Notes: generated by a model from the sequence alone, not told the origin. A stretch of 64,000 nt of DNA from an uncultured Clostridia bacterium (GCA_947631085.1 CANRJY010000004.1:62001-126000), one strand, 5' to 3'; shown: positions 42,571 to 52,300, counted from the first letter of the stretch. A program made the numbers and translations.

Positions 42571-43409
42571 TATTTTTTGCACATATCTATAAGCTCCGGC
42601 AGACATTCCTCAAATTTCACGCCGTACCAGTGATCCTTTTCATGCCCCAGCGTATGCTTGATACATTCCACCGTGAAGTCGACCGCGATTTTTATTGACT
42701 TTCCCATGTCGAAGCCGAGAGCGAGCGCGCCGCTTATCACGCTTGAAAAAACGTCGCCGGTGCTGTGGAAATACCCGGGTATATTTTCGCTGAAATAGCC
42801 CGAAAATTCGCCCGTTTCACGGTTATACGACATAACTCCCTGCGTGTTTTTATTAAAGCTCACGCCCGTCAGCACGGTTATCTTTGTTCCCAGCTCCGAC
42901 AAACGCATAAGCAGGTTTTTTATATACTCTTCATCGTAGCCCTCGCCTATGTATTCCTCGCCGAGCAGCAGAGCCGCCTCCGTAAGATTTGGCAAAATCA
43001 CGTCCGCCTTTTCGCAGAGCTTCCGCATCTCCGCCGCGAACTCGTTGGTAAATCCCGCGTAAAACCTGCCCTTGTCGCCCATGACGGGATCGACTATCAT
43101 CAGATTGTCTCCCGTTTTGAAATCGTCAAAAAAGTCCGACACGATTTTTATTTGCTCAAATGAGCCGAGATATCCGGTATATACCGCGTCAAACTTGATA
43201 TCGAGCTGCTTCCAGTGCCGCGAAATATCCGGAATATCAAAGGTAAGGTCGCGGTAGGTATATCCGGTAAATCCGCCGGTATGCGTGGAAAGCACCGCCG
43301 TAGGCACAGCGCATGCCTCTATTCCCATAGCGGAAATAATCGGCAGCGCCACCGTAAGCGAGCATTTCCCGAAGCATGAGATATCCTGTATTGTAACAAT
43401 TCGTTTCAT
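42570..43409 (-). CDS. pdxY: Pyridoxal/pyridoxamine kinase
   Basis: 279 residues, ribokinase-like kinase that phosphorylates B6 vitamers for PLP salvage. Opening VTIQDISCFGKCSLTVALPI, TAVLSTHTGGFTGYTYRDL and the VDPVMGDKGRFY strand are typical. The anion-hole motif reads HSTGDVFSSV, with Ser where GTGD is usual. The start at 43409 (MKRIVTIQD) follows TTGGAG; the five-codon longer frame lacks an RBS. Its promoter region lies next to the type I toxin locus, which runs in the opposite direction. Confidence 0.9.
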   Translation of the reverse strand: MKRIVTIQDISCFGKCSLTVALPIISAMGIEACAVPTAVLSTHTGGFTGYTYRDLTFDIPDISRHWKQLDIKFDAVYTGYLGSFEQIKIVSDFFDDFKTGDNLMIVDPVMGDKGRFYAGFTNEFAAEMRKLCEKADVILPNLTEAALLLGEEYIGEGYDEEYIKNLLMRLSELGTKITVLTGVSFNKNTQGVMSYNRETGEFSGYFSENIPGYFHSTGDVFSSVISGALALGFDMGKSIKIAVDFTVECIKHTLGHEKDHWYGVKFEECLPELIDMCKK

Positions 43410-43530
43410 CAAATCAAACTCCAATTTTCATAATAGGGATTACATTGTATATCATTTTCCGTCCGGTGTCAACAAAATATGTCCGTGTTTGTTCAATTAT
43501 TTCAGTTTTTATACAATACAATTACTTATA

Positions 43531-43559
43531 TTGACATAATTCGATAATTTTCATATACT
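43531..43559 (+). promoter_or_regulatory. Type I toxin promoter
   Basis: TTGACA (43531-43536), 17-bp spacer, TATACT (43554-43559). Predicted start about 43566. Confidence 0.85.
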
Positions 43560-43570
43560 TGTTTTGTCGG

Positions 43571-43592
43571 CACTTCCGCAGGGAAGGAGGTG
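43571..43592 (+). promoter_or_regulatory. 5' stem hiding the toxin Shine-Dalgarno
   Basis: CACTTCC (43571-43577) pairs with GGAGGTG (43586-43592) through seven pairs including one G-U, burying the entire ribosome binding site. A shorter CTTCC/GGAAG stem is an alternative. Confidence 0.7.
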
Positions 43593-43620
43593 AAACGCGT
43601 GGGTATCATCATTTCGCTTA
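43589..43620 (+). repeat. Direct repeat DR1 over the toxin start
   Basis: 32 nt covering the end of the Shine-Dalgarno, the GTG start and the first codons. It matches DR2 (43737-43768) at about 26 of 32 aligned positions, including GGTGAA/CGCGT, ATCATCATTT and GCTTA. Confidence 0.8.
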
Positions 43621-43691
43621 TTACGTCCGTCGCAGCAGGTATTATATCGCACTATATCTGCAAGTGGCTTGACGGACGCGCCGGCAAATAA
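43599..43691 (+). CDS. Fst/Ldr-like type I toxin peptide (30 aa)
   Basis: GTG start, then GIIISLITSVAAGIISHYIC and KWLDGRAGK. A single hydrophobic helix ends in a charged tail with the pattern A-G-I-x5-I-x2-W-L-D-x-R-x2-K, which aligns with the Ldr/Fst core (A-G-I-x5-I-x2-W-L-N-x-R-x-K in Ldr). Products of this family insert in the membrane and are toxic when overexpressed. A very strong Shine-Dalgarno (GGAAGGAGGTG) 6 bp from the start is sequestered in a 5' stem. A consensus promoter lies 40 bp upstream and a bidirectional terminator 5 bp downstream. A convergent antisense RNA gene completes the locus. Confidence 0.8.
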   Translation: MGIIISLITSVAAGIISHYICKWLDGRAGK

Positions 43692-43695
43692 GCAC

Positions 43696-43730
43696 AAAAA
43701 AGCACGGAGAGTCGCACCTCTCCGTGTTTT
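43696..43730. terminator. Bidirectional terminator shared by toxin and antitoxin RNAs
   Basis: CACGGAGAG (43703-43711) pairs with CTCTCCGTG (43718-43726). Six A precede it and four T follow, so it stops transcription from both sides. Confidence 0.85.
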
Positions 43731-43736
43731 CATTTT

Positions 43737-43768
43737 GGTGAACGCGTATAATTATCATCATTTGCTTA
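43737..43768 (+). repeat. Direct repeat DR2 within the antitoxin gene
   Basis: Second copy of the toxin start-region sequence, placed just downstream of the terminator and upstream of the convergent promoter. Confidence 0.8.
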
Positions 43769-43780
43769 CCAATCACCTAT

Positions 43781-43809
43781 ATTATACTATCTCAAAATCG
43801 CTTTGTCAA
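43781..43809 (-). promoter_or_regulatory. Antitoxin RNA promoter
   Basis: Minus strand TTGACA (43809-43804), 17-bp spacer, TATAAT (43786-43781): full consensus, facing the toxin gene and stronger than the toxin promoter. Confidence 0.85.
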
Positions 43810-43824
43810 TACATTCCGTAAACA

Positions 43825-45162
43825 TTACACCACTTTTTTGCACCACTTGTTGCTGAAATAGTAGACGGTGCAAATTATAATCGCGCTTATCGTGCCTGTG
43901 GGCGTGGATATGCCCACTCCGAGAAGCCCGAGCCCGAGCGTCCTCGCGCAGAATATCGCCACCGGAACACGCGCGATGACGGACGAAAATATTGACGGTA
44001 TCATCGTAAAAAGCGTATGTCCCGAGCCGTTGCATAAGCCGTTTAAAGGGAAAATCAGCGCCACAAGCAGATAATCGCACGCCGTTACACGCAGATACGG
44101 CAGCGCCTCGCTTATTACCGCTCCGTCGTCTATGAGCAGTCCAAGCAAAAATTCGGGGAAAAGCTGAACGATCGTAAACATGACCGCGCCTATCGCAAGT
44201 CCTGCGAGTATGCCGTGTTTTAACACGCTTCTCGCGCGGTCGAATTTCTCCGCGCCGACATTCTGTCCCACCATTGACGAAACCGACGTTCCTATCGCGC
44301 TTGCGGGCATCTGCGCGAAATTGTTTATTTTCGCCGCCAAAGCCACGCCCGAAGCCGCGTTTACGCCGAGACTGTTCGTTATCGACGAAACGATTAAAAA
44401 GCCGCCCGAAACAATAGCGCTCTGCACCGCCCCGGGCAGCCCGAGCTTTAAAATATCCGCCGCTTTTTTGGGGATTATCCTAAAAGAGGACGGCTTGAAA
44501 TCAAATATAAATCCGCGCATTTTAAGGAAGAACACGCATCCGAAAAGCGCCGCCGCCTGCGCGATAACAGTCGCGAGAGCCGCTCCCGCCACGCCCGTAT
44601 CCAATATTCCAACGAAAATCAAATCGAGACCTATATTCAAAAAGCAAGAGCCTATCCCGAAATACATTGGCGTTTTCGAGTCGCCCAGACCTCTCAGCAC
44701 CGAGCATACCGAATTATACCCGAAAATAAAAACGGATCCCGCCATACAAACTGAAAAATACGCTTTCGTCTGCAAAAACGCCTCGGGCGGCGTGTTCAAA
44801 AGCCTTAGTATATTATCGCACAAAAGCAGCATGACAACGGTAAAAATCACAGCCAGCGCAGCCATTATCCCAAACGTCGTGCCGATGGTCTCCTTTATAT
44901 CCTTATCGCTTTTCATTCCCGCATACTGCGCAGTCATAATCGCGCCGCCGTTGCACAGTCCTATAACGGTAAATGTGACAGTGTTGGTTATGCTTCCGCT
45001 TATAGACGCTCCCGCCACGCCCGCGGTGCCGCAGAAATGACTTACCACCATAATATCGGCGATATTATAAAGCGACTGAATAAGATTTGTAAGAAAAAAC
45101 GGAATTGAAAACCGCAGAAGCATTTTCGGAATACTTCCCGTTGTAAAATCGCTCACGCCCAT
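43825..45162 (-). CDS. MATE family efflux transporter
   Basis: 445 residues with twelve membrane helices. It begins FTTGSIPKMLLRFSIPFFLT and continues LYNIADIMVVSHFCGTAGVA, the usual MATE N-terminal repeat, mirrored by LGLPGAVQSAIVSGGFLIVS in the second. Substrate unknown. It differs clearly from the MATE protein at 14278-15639. The gene ends 16 bp before the antitoxin RNA promoter, so read-through into the toxin-antitoxin locus is possible. Confidence 0.92.
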   Translation of the reverse strand: MGVSDFTTGSIPKMLLRFSIPFFLTNLIQSLYNIADIMVVSHFCGTAGVAGASISGSITNTVTFTVIGLCNGGAIMTAQYAGMKSDKDIKETIGTTFGIMAALAVIFTVVMLLLCDNILRLLNTPPEAFLQTKAYFSVCMAGSVFIFGYNSVCSVLRGLGDSKTPMYFGIGSCFLNIGLDLIFVGILDTGVAGAALATVIAQAAALFGCVFFLKMRGFIFDFKPSSFRIIPKKAADILKLGLPGAVQSAIVSGGFLIVSSITNSLGVNAASGVALAAKINNFAQMPASAIGTSVSSMVGQNVGAEKFDRARSVLKHGILAGLAIGAVMFTIVQLFPEFLLGLLIDDGAVISEALPYLRVTACDYLLVALIFPLNGLCNGSGHTLFTMIPSIFSSVIARVPVAIFCARTLGLGLLGVGISTPTGTISAIIICTVYYFSNKWCKKVV

Positions 45163-45241
45163 ACCGAAAATCCCTTCCTTCCCTAAAATCTACGGATAAT
45201 TCTACCATAAACGGGACGAGCGGTCAATAGTAAATCTGAAC

Positions 45242-45280
45242 AAAAACCGGCGGGCAAAGCATGCCGCTTTGCCGCCGGTG
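45242..45280 (-). terminator. Terminator of the SLH protein gene
   Basis: Long stem ACCGGCGG.CAAAGC/GCTTTG.CCGCCGGT (45246-45260 with 45266-45279), with a T run on the minus strand. Confidence 0.85.
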
Positions 45281-45306
45281 CCATAAATATATTATTAAAG
45301 GAGGTT

Positions 45307-47334
45307 TTACCTCGTGAGGTACCTGTAGATCATACACGCCGCCTCCGCGCGCGTCATATTGTTTTCGGGATTGAAATGTCCGTTATCGTCACCCTCTATT
45401 ACCTTCATTCCGTACAGAATCGCGATATAGCCTATATTATTTTTCACATCGTCAAACGGCGTGGTATAGATCCCCTCAAGCTTTGCGTACTTTTCCGCGC
45501 CCATCATGCGTACTGTCATGATCGCCGCGGTTTCGCGTGTGAGCGGAGTATCGTCCGCGCGCTTGTCTGCTTCGAGTATACCGCGCCGCGCCGCCACCGA
45601 GTAGATACCGTCATTATCCGCATATTCCGCATACAAGCCGAAGGTTTTCGACAGCAGATACAGAAAATCCTTCTGCGTGATTTTCTCGTCGGGCTTGAAC
45701 GCGCCTCCCGTGAAACCGATTCCGTAATCCGCGAGAGTTTTGATCCTTTCCTCGGCATAATGACCGTCAATATCACTGTAAACAAGCTCGGCTGTTTCGT
45801 TTTCGTACGGCTCGTTCCGATAATTCACAAGCTCGCCCGTAAACGGATTTGCCATCGGCGAATAATCGTTTATCATATACACCGGCTGCGAAGCATATCC
45901 GTTTTTGGTATTATACGTCAGATATTTAACATCATAACCCGCCGCGTCAAGCATCTTATCAGCCGCGTCCTCCGCGCTCATAGCGCCGCTTACCGACGGA
46001 AACTCCACCTTGCTGTACCGTCTGCCGTAATATGTGAGCCTTCCGCTGTTGTCAACGCTTATGCTTATCGTATCGCCGAGAACCTTAACGCCGTTCACGA
46101 TACGCGTATACGTCCCCGCGTTCACGCCGTCCTCTATGTACTTGTACTCGGATTTCACGCTGCCAGCGAGAGCTTCAAAAACCTTATCCTCGGCAGCTCT
46201 TCTATCTTCCTCGCTAAGCTCTGTTTCCTCGATGCTGTTATTGCTTCTGTCATAGCGCCAAAAGTCGGTTATTTCGCCTGTTTTCGCGTCCGCGCTCACA
46301 CCCGCGCCGAAATTTTCGCCGATGAACGTAAGCGAATAAGTATAGCTGTCTTTATCGTAATAATCTCTGCCCAAACTTATCGAACCGAGCGCAATACCCT
46401 CGGGAATAGCCAGTGTCTCGTTAGCTCTTATCCGCGCTTCGATATCCGCCTTGGAAATAAGTCCCGCTATCTTATCAAGCTCCGCTTCCTCGACTTTTGA
46501 GAGTCCCTTGTCAGCCGAGCTGCCGCCCGAAGCAGACTGCGATTCCGCCATAGGAGCCGCCGCGTCGTTTGTCATGCCGTATTTATCAATTTCGGGAACT
46601 TCAAAAACCTCGCCCGTAAGCGCGTCGATATACTTATCGGGCGTTTTCTCGACATACGCGGGGAACATAACAATTTTATCGTCATCGCTGTAACTCATAT
46701 AAACAAGCTCCGTACCAAGCTTCTCCGCATACGCCTTCTTCGCCGCGTCCGCGCTGATTTTATTTGAAATATCCGCAAATTCCGCGGGCGTATAATTCAG
46801 ATACACATCAGACACACTTCCGTCCTCACGGCTGACGCGCACATTTCCCATATCGCCGTAAACCTGAATGCCGTTTACGATACGCTTCACATCGAACCGA
46901 TAATCGTAATTAAGCGCTCCGCCGCCGTCGGAATCCTCAACGACAAACTCGCCCTTCCTGTCGGGATTGAGCTTATCGACAAACGCCTGCGCCGCCGCCC
47001 TTGCCTCGGCGAGAGAAATTTTCGGCAGCGAAACATCGCCGCTGTATCCCGCATCGCCGCTTTTATAGCAGGTGTATGATGTTATAACGTCGTCGCTGTT
47101 ATAGCCCACAAACACTGCATTTCCGTCGTCGTCCGACCAGTTGAAGCGATATTCGGTATAGCCGTTATTTTCCGAATAATCACTCGAAAAATCGGTATAC
47201 TCGTCCGATATCCCCGCTCTCGCCTTAATGGAAGGCAGCAGCTTTTCCACCGCGTCGTCGGCCGCGAACGCCGGAGCCACCGCCGAAACCGCCATAACCG
47301 CGCCGAGCAGCAAAGCCGTCAATCTTTTTTTCAT
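45307..47334 (-). CDS. Secreted PepSY/YcdB-like protein with SLH repeats
   Basis: 675 residues. Signal peptide MKKRLTALLLGAVMAVSAVA, cleaved near AFA|ADD. Two YcdB/PepSY-like units follow (about 30-240 and 285-490), each with a VNGIQVYGD or VNGVKVLGDTISISVD strand. The C-terminus carries S-layer-homology repeats (about 510-675: DIDGHYAEERIKTLADYGIGFTG and FNPENNMTRAEAACMIYRYL). SLH modules bind secondary cell-wall polymers, so the protein is probably displayed on the wall; PepSY domains often inhibit or regulate peptidases. The start at 47334 is preferred because AAAGGA lies 8 bp upstream. Confidence 0.87.
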   Translation of the reverse strand: MKKRLTALLLGAVMAVSAVAPAFAADDAVEKLLPSIKARAGISDEYTDFSSDYSENNGYTEYRFNWSDDDGNAVFVGYNSDDVITSYTCYKSGDAGYSGDVSLPKISLAEARAAAQAFVDKLNPDRKGEFVVEDSDGGGALNYDYRFDVKRIVNGIQVYGDMGNVRVSREDGSVSDVYLNYTPAEFADISNKISADAAKKAYAEKLGTELVYMSYSDDDKIVMFPAYVEKTPDKYIDALTGEVFEVPEIDKYGMTNDAAAPMAESQSASGGSSADKGLSKVEEAELDKIAGLISKADIEARIRANETLAIPEGIALGSISLGRDYYDKDSYTYSLTFIGENFGAGVSADAKTGEITDFWRYDRSNNSIEETELSEEDRRAAEDKVFEALAGSVKSEYKYIEDGVNAGTYTRIVNGVKVLGDTISISVDNSGRLTYYGRRYSKVEFPSVSGAMSAEDAADKMLDAAGYDVKYLTYNTKNGYASQPVYMINDYSPMANPFTGELVNYRNEPYENETAELVYSDIDGHYAEERIKTLADYGIGFTGGAFKPDEKITQKDFLYLLSKTFGLYAEYADNDGIYSVAARRGILEADKRADDTPLTRETAAIMTVRMMGAEKYAKLEGIYTTPFDDVKNNIGYIAILYGMKVIEGDDNGHFNPENNMTRAEAACMIYRYLTR

Positions 47335-47427
47335 CCATATCATCCTTTCTTTTACAGATTTTGTTCTTATATATTATTAGACGTACAAATTCAAAAAAAA
47401 GTTCCCGATTTTTGAAAAAAATTTTAC

Positions 47428-47586
47428 AAATTATGATTTAGCGGAATAAACCCCTCAATCAGCTTCGCTGACAGCTCCCCTAGTAGGGGAGCCAAATGTG
47501 TAAGCCTCCCCTACTAGGGGAGGTGGCGCCATAGGCGTCGGAGGGGTTTGTGCGGCACATTACAATACACCGCTAAATCATAATTT
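47428..47586. mobile_element. MITE-like palindromic element R2
   Basis: 159 bp with a perfect 17-bp inverted repeat, AAATTATGATTTAGCGG (47428-47444) and its complement (47570-47586). The interior hairpins include CAGCTTCGCTG, CTCCCCTAGTAGGGGAG, CTCCCCTACTAGGGGAG and GGCGCCATAGGCGTC. Its ends match R1. The right end overlaps the 3' end of nfo. Confidence 0.78.
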
Positions 47587-48411
47587 ACACGCCTCCCGCA
47601 ATATACATATCTCCCGCGCGTACCCGTCCAATTCGTTCGGGGTTTCCAAAATAAACGGCAAACCCTTTAGTCTCGAATTATTAACAATCCGCGCAATCGC
47701 ATCAAACCCGAGCGCGCCGTCCCCGATTTTCTCGTGCCTGTCCTTGTGGCTCTCGAACGGATTCTTGCTGTCGTTTACATGAACAGCCTTCAGTCTGTCC
47801 AATCCTATCACGCGGTCAAAATCGTCCAAAACCCCGTCGAGATTATTCACAATATCATACCCCGCGTCGTAAACGTGGCAGGTGTCGAGACACACGCCGA
47901 GCTTGTCCTTAAGTTCCGTACGGTCTATGATTTCCTTGAGTTCCTCAAACGAGCGTCCTATTTCCGATCCCTTGCCCGCCATGGTTTCCAAAAGAACCGT
48001 GGTCGTCATATCGGGCTTAAGTACGGCGTTAAGCTGTTTCGCTATCAATTCGATACCCAAATCCACGCCCTGACCCACATGACTGCCGGGGTGGAAATTA
48101 TATAGTTGATTCGGCGTATACTCCATGCGCGCCAAATCGTCCGCCATGGTATTGAGCGCAAATTCGCGCGTAGCCTCCTTATCGGAGCATGGATTTAGCG
48201 TATACGGAGCGTGCGCGACGATTTTAGCAAAATTATTTTCCTCGGCGAACGCGATAAACGCCTTAACGTCGTCGGGATCGATCGCCTTAGCCGCTCCTCC
48301 GCGCGGATTGCGTGTAAAAAACTGAAACGTGTCCGCCCCGATGGATTTCGCGGTTTCCCCCATATTCAAATATCCCTTGGAAGATGATAAATGACATCCT
48401 ATATGCAGCAT
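47578..48411 (-). CDS. nfo: Deoxyribonuclease IV (endonuclease IV)
   Basis: AP endonuclease of base excision repair, cutting 5' to abasic sites. 277 residues with three-zinc-site motifs: [59 protein letters not shown] and FILETPNEL. Start ATG 48411 with initial [12 protein letters not shown]. The last two codons and the stop (K, L, TGA) are read from the terminal repeat of element R2, so the insertion has replaced the native C-terminal codons without harming the conserved core. Confidence 0.96.
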   Translation of the reverse strand: MLHIGCHLSSSKGYLNMGETAKSIGADTFQFFTRNPRGGAAKAIDPDDVKAFIAFAEENNFAKIVAHAPYTLNPCSDKEATREFALNTMADDLARMEYTPNQLYNFHPGSHVGQGVDLGIELIAKQLNAVLKPDMTTTVLLETMAGKGSEIGRSFEELKEIIDRTELKDKLGVCLDTCHVYDAGYDIVNNLDGVLDDFDRVIGLDRLKAVHVNDSKNPFESHKDRHEKIGDGALGFDAIARIVNNSRLKGLPFILETPNELDGYAREICILREACKL

Positions 48412-48521
48412 AATAATTCCCCCCTGTATTTTTTATATAATAAAATTATAGTATAAATCCCGACTAAAATCAATATCGGATTTAAAATAACCGTTAAAAA
48501 GACATATAAGTTACGAAGTAA

Positions 48522-48553
48522 CAAAAAGAGCCGCGACAAAAATGCCGCGGCTT
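48522..48553 (-). terminator. Terminator of the sortase operon
   Basis: AGCCGCG (48529-48535) pairs with CGCGGCT (48546-48552), with a T run on the minus strand. Confidence 0.8.
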
Positions 48554-48563
48554 CGAATATCAT

Positions 48564-49322
48564 TTAATTAAGCTGTGTGACCTTACCCTGCACAACATAG
48601 CGCGCATTGTCAAAGCTGTATGCGCACGTTGACAGCGTTACTATATTATCCGCCGTAGACATCGGCAGCCATGACGTGTCTATTCTTGACTGCGCCCATC
48701 TGTTCTGAAGATAATTTCCGTAAGTCTGCTCCGTGTCGAAGAAAATTGTGAACGCGTCCGAATTGCCCTGCGTCTCATAGCTTGCAAACACATCTATTTT
48801 ATAGCTATGATCCTTTGTGAGGTAGTACATCACAGGATGCTGCTCGTAATACCACTGCTCGTCATAATTCTGCAGCGATGCGAACATGGTTCCGTTCTTC
48901 ATGTTGTGTCCGTATAAAATCGTATTCACATCCGACAAATCGGGCGAATTTAACGCGTCCATGAAAATCGCGCCCGATGAATTTGTCTGATTATCGTAAA
49001 GACGGTTCAGATAATATGAATTATCGGTGCTCTGAACAACGGGATAATTTATCGGCGTACCCGCGCAGTAAAGCCATCCAACAACATTGGCGTTTATATC
49101 CGCAAGCAGCTCGAAATTAACGTCTATCGGAGCGGCGCCGCCCGCTCCTTCCGTCACATACAGCTCGCTTCCCGACGGAGATACCATAATATCCGCCAGC
49201 CTGCTGTATTCCTCCTCGCCCTGCTTATACTCATAGCCGATTCTTATCGCCTGTCCTAATGACAACACGCATGCTGACACACATAGAACGGCGATTGTTC
49301 CGAAAATCATTTTCTTTTTCAT
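48564..49322 (-). CDS. Class B sortase
   Basis: 252-residue membrane-anchored transpeptidase that links surface proteins to the wall. N-terminal helix KKKMIFGTIAVLCVSACVLS. Class B features are VVGWLYCAGTPINYPVVQST and DNSYYLNRLYDNQTNSSGAI. Catalytic His lies in ILYGHNMKNGTMF, Cys in VTLSTCAYSF near residue 233 and Arg in DNARYVVQGK. It is encoded 21 bp downstream of a giant protein carrying a TPKTGD sorting signal, so that protein is the obvious substrate. Start at 49322 with RBS ggagggtat. Confidence 0.93.
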   Translation of the reverse strand: MKKKMIFGTIAVLCVSACVLSLGQAIRIGYEYKQGEEEYSRLADIMVSPSGSELYVTEGAGGAAPIDVNFELLADINANVVGWLYCAGTPINYPVVQSTDNSYYLNRLYDNQTNSSGAIFMDALNSPDLSDVNTILYGHNMKNGTMFASLQNYDEQWYYEQHPVMYYLTKDHSYKIDVFASYETQGNSDAFTIFFDTEQTYGNYLQNRWAQSRIDTSWLPMSTADNIVTLSTCAYSFDNARYVVQGKVTQLN

Positions 49323-49343
49323 TTTTATACCCTCCTATGTGAG

Positions 49344-52300
49344 TTAGTCACGTTTCTTCATGAACATATATATTGATATGAGCGCGCCTGTGGCAAATAA
49401 TACCGAGAGCGTTATCCAAAGAACCGGCATATTATTGTCTCCGGTTTTCGGCGTATTGTTTTCCGGCGGACCAATCTGCCATCTCGGCGGTATTATCTCG
49501 CTGTCGGAAGGAACTGCCGTCGCTTCCGGACTTGTTTCGATAATTACTGACGGCGCCGCCGTCGGAGACGGAGCCTGTGTGACCGGTATGGCCGTAACTG
49601 TCGGCGCGGTCGGCGCGGGTGTTGACATGCTCGGTACCGAAGTAGCAGCCGGAGCGGCTGTCGGCGTTGGAGTTGCCCATGTCGTTACCGGTGTTTGCGT
49701 CGGCACGGGCGTTGCTGTCTGCATCGGAGTCAGTGTCGGCGCGGGTGTAGGCGTTGACGCCGGTTTAAATCCGCCTCCGCCGCCCGAGCTCGGTCTCCTT
49801 GTCGGTGACGCTGTCGCGGACGGAGTTGAATGCGGCGCCGCCGTCGGCGTCGTGGTCGGATTAACCGTCGGATGCGGAACGGATGTCGGCTTTATGGTTG
49901 GTGATGCCGTCGGATTTGACGGATCGTGTCCTCCGGGATCTTGCGTCGGAGCCAAAGTGCCGTTTGGCTCCGGCGTTTTTGCGTCCGGCGTTGCCGTCGG
50001 AACGGGAGTCGCCGTCGGTGCCGGTGTAGGCGTTGGCGTCGGAGTTGGCGTCGGTGTAGGTGTTGCTGTCGGAGCTGCCGTCGGCGTTGCTGTCGGTGTT
50101 GGCTCCGGCGTTGCTGTCGGATTTACAGTCGGTGATACCGTCGGATTTGACGGATCGTGTCCTCCGGGATCTTGCGTCGGAGCCAAAGTGCCGCTCGGTT
50201 CAGGCGTTTCTGCGTCCGGCGTTGCCGTCGGCGTTGGCGTTGGTTCAGGTGTAATCTCGGGCGTTGCCGTCGGTGTCGCTTCGGGAGCGGCGGACGGTGA
50301 CGCTGTCGGCGTCGGTACCGGTGTTGCAGTCGGCGTCGGTGCCGGAGCGGTCGATGGCTCGGGCTCAACATAAGTATTCACATAAGCCGCCGCGTTTACA
50401 CTGCTGCCGGAGTCGGAAATCGTGCCGCTTCCGCTGCCGGTCACCTTCGACGTGTAATTGTCAGCCGCTGTTTCGCTTACTTTATATTCCGTACCCGTCG
50501 GTATATCCTTTATTGTGATATATTCTCCATCTTTCAGCGTGACAGAAGCCGCGCCGTCCGTAAACGTTATCTTTTTCTCCGCTCCCGTCGGAATGCCGTT
50601 TACGGATGTGGGATCACCCTCGTAATCGTACGTTTTGTTCACGTCGCTGCCGTCGAGAGTTATCGTAAATGTAAACGCTCTGTCCGCGTCGCTCGACGGC
50701 GCGTTCACAACCGTTTTGCTGATTGACAGGGCTGTCGGGTCGATACTCGCGCTTACCTGCGCCATAGCATAACGCCTGTCAATATATTTCTTGCCGGATT
50801 CCCCCGCGTTCTTTGTTCCTATTTTGATCGTGCCGCCTGTATAGGGAGCCGCAAAATCACTTATGCTGTGCGAGCCTGCCTCCGTTTCCGGATGAAGTAT
50901 TTCATCGGCTGTCTTGGTATCCGCTTTGAACGTGGTAAATGTGCCGTCCGCGCCGTCGGCAAGCGCGCCCGACGTAATACCGCCGAACCTTATGCCGAAT
51001 CCTTCGCCGCTCACCGGCACTACCTCATACTCGCCCTGAGGCAGACCGTATTTTCCGTAACCGCTGTTGTACGTTATCGAAACCGGAACCGTAACCGCAT
51101 CGGGATCTTCCTCCGGCGTTTCGGGGACGGCGTAGCTTGCGGTATACGTTCCTATTTCCTCATCCCCTGCCGCGTTTTTCTTAACAAGCTTCGCCTTATA
51201 TGTAACGGTCTGACCCGCCGCGTAAGTCTGTAAATATTTCACAACATCCGGCGGAAGTACCATTTCAAACGCGACCTCGCCGCTGACGATGTTGGTCGTT
51301 TTCAGACCCGCGCCTTCGGCGGTCGTCTGTTCGCTGCCCGAAACGGGCTTGAAGCTCTCTTCCCACGGATATACGGCTGTGCTCGTGTCGTCTACCGTTT
51401 TTTCCTCCTTGACAAGCGCCGCGTCCGCTTCCGCTCTTGTCTCATGTTCATCCGATATATACTTAACTGTCAGCTTGGACTGTCTTTGATTTGTGTCCGC
51501 CGTTACGCCCTGATTTTCGGCTTTCTCCCATTTGAATTGAATCTTTCCGAGCTTGTCGCCTTCATGATTTTCTCCGCCCGTTTGCGTGGTCGGCTCTTCT
51601 CCCGCTTCCGAGAGATAGTAATAATCATACTCCTTCACTTGTTTAGCCGGATCGGTCTCCAAGGCGGCGGCGACAATTTCCTGAACTATAGCGTCAAATG
51701 TCGTACCGTTTTCTTCGGCGTATCGTTTCAGATATTCCCAATACCACGAGTTTTTATCTTCGCCCGCGAAATTATCTCTTATCGCTTCGCCGAGCTCCTT
51801 CGCCGCGCCGTCGTCGCTGAACGTCTCACCCATGAATATTACGTCCCGCTCTTCGGGAATTTTCATTTCGGGAATTTTTACATTGACAGCCGTTCTCGGG
51901 AATCCCTTTGACGGGAGATCCGTTATATCGTCAGTGTCATCGTCTATTTTTCGCTGCGCATCGTCGGTACCCGAGGTTGCGTTGGTTCCCGGATCCTTTT
52001 CGGAGAACACATAGTTTTCAAGCTCTAAGTTGCCGTTCGTGAGAACCGCGTTGCCGCCGATGAAGTCGTCCTTCGCCTTGATCTTGATCTGCGCATTCCA
52101 TACGCCGAGCGTGCCTACATCCTCCGAGCAGCCCGGGATCGTCGCGCTTGTCCACTCGAGGTAGTACATACCTTTTTCGGTATCATAGCGAAGTATCGCG
52201 CGGTATCCTTCTATCTTACTGTTGCTGCTAAGATTTATAGCATATCCTTCCGGATGCGTTTCTTTTATATCCTCTTCTACCGTGTCTATAGTGATCTTGC

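Larger units (their letters stand above)
43696..43774 (-). ncRNA. Predicted antitoxin RNA (RNAII-like)
   Basis: About 79 nt transcript from the minus-strand promoter at 43781-43809 to the shared terminator. Its 5' half is the complement of DR2 and therefore can pair with DR1 of the toxin mRNA, covering the start codon; its 3' half is the terminator stem complementary to the toxin mRNA 3' end. This two-site design matches RNAII of the par locus of pAD1. Confidence 0.75.

Noticed and set aside
43551-43733. 60-residue minus-strand frame across the toxin locus
   Set aside because: Cys/Arg-rich shadow frame covering the terminator; the plus-strand peptide has promoter, RBS and family pattern.
45376-46500. 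374-residue frame on the plus strand
   Set aside because: Antisense to the SLH protein gene, with no recognisable domain or RBS.
49990-50350. CRISPR-like or satellite array
   Set aside because: The repetition is in-frame Thr-Pro coding sequence with irregular units and no conserved spacers.
49360-50373. 337-residue Gly/Val-rich frame on the plus strand
   Set aside because: It is the mirror of the Pro/Thr stalk of the adhesin gene; its composition follows from that repeat and there is no RBS.
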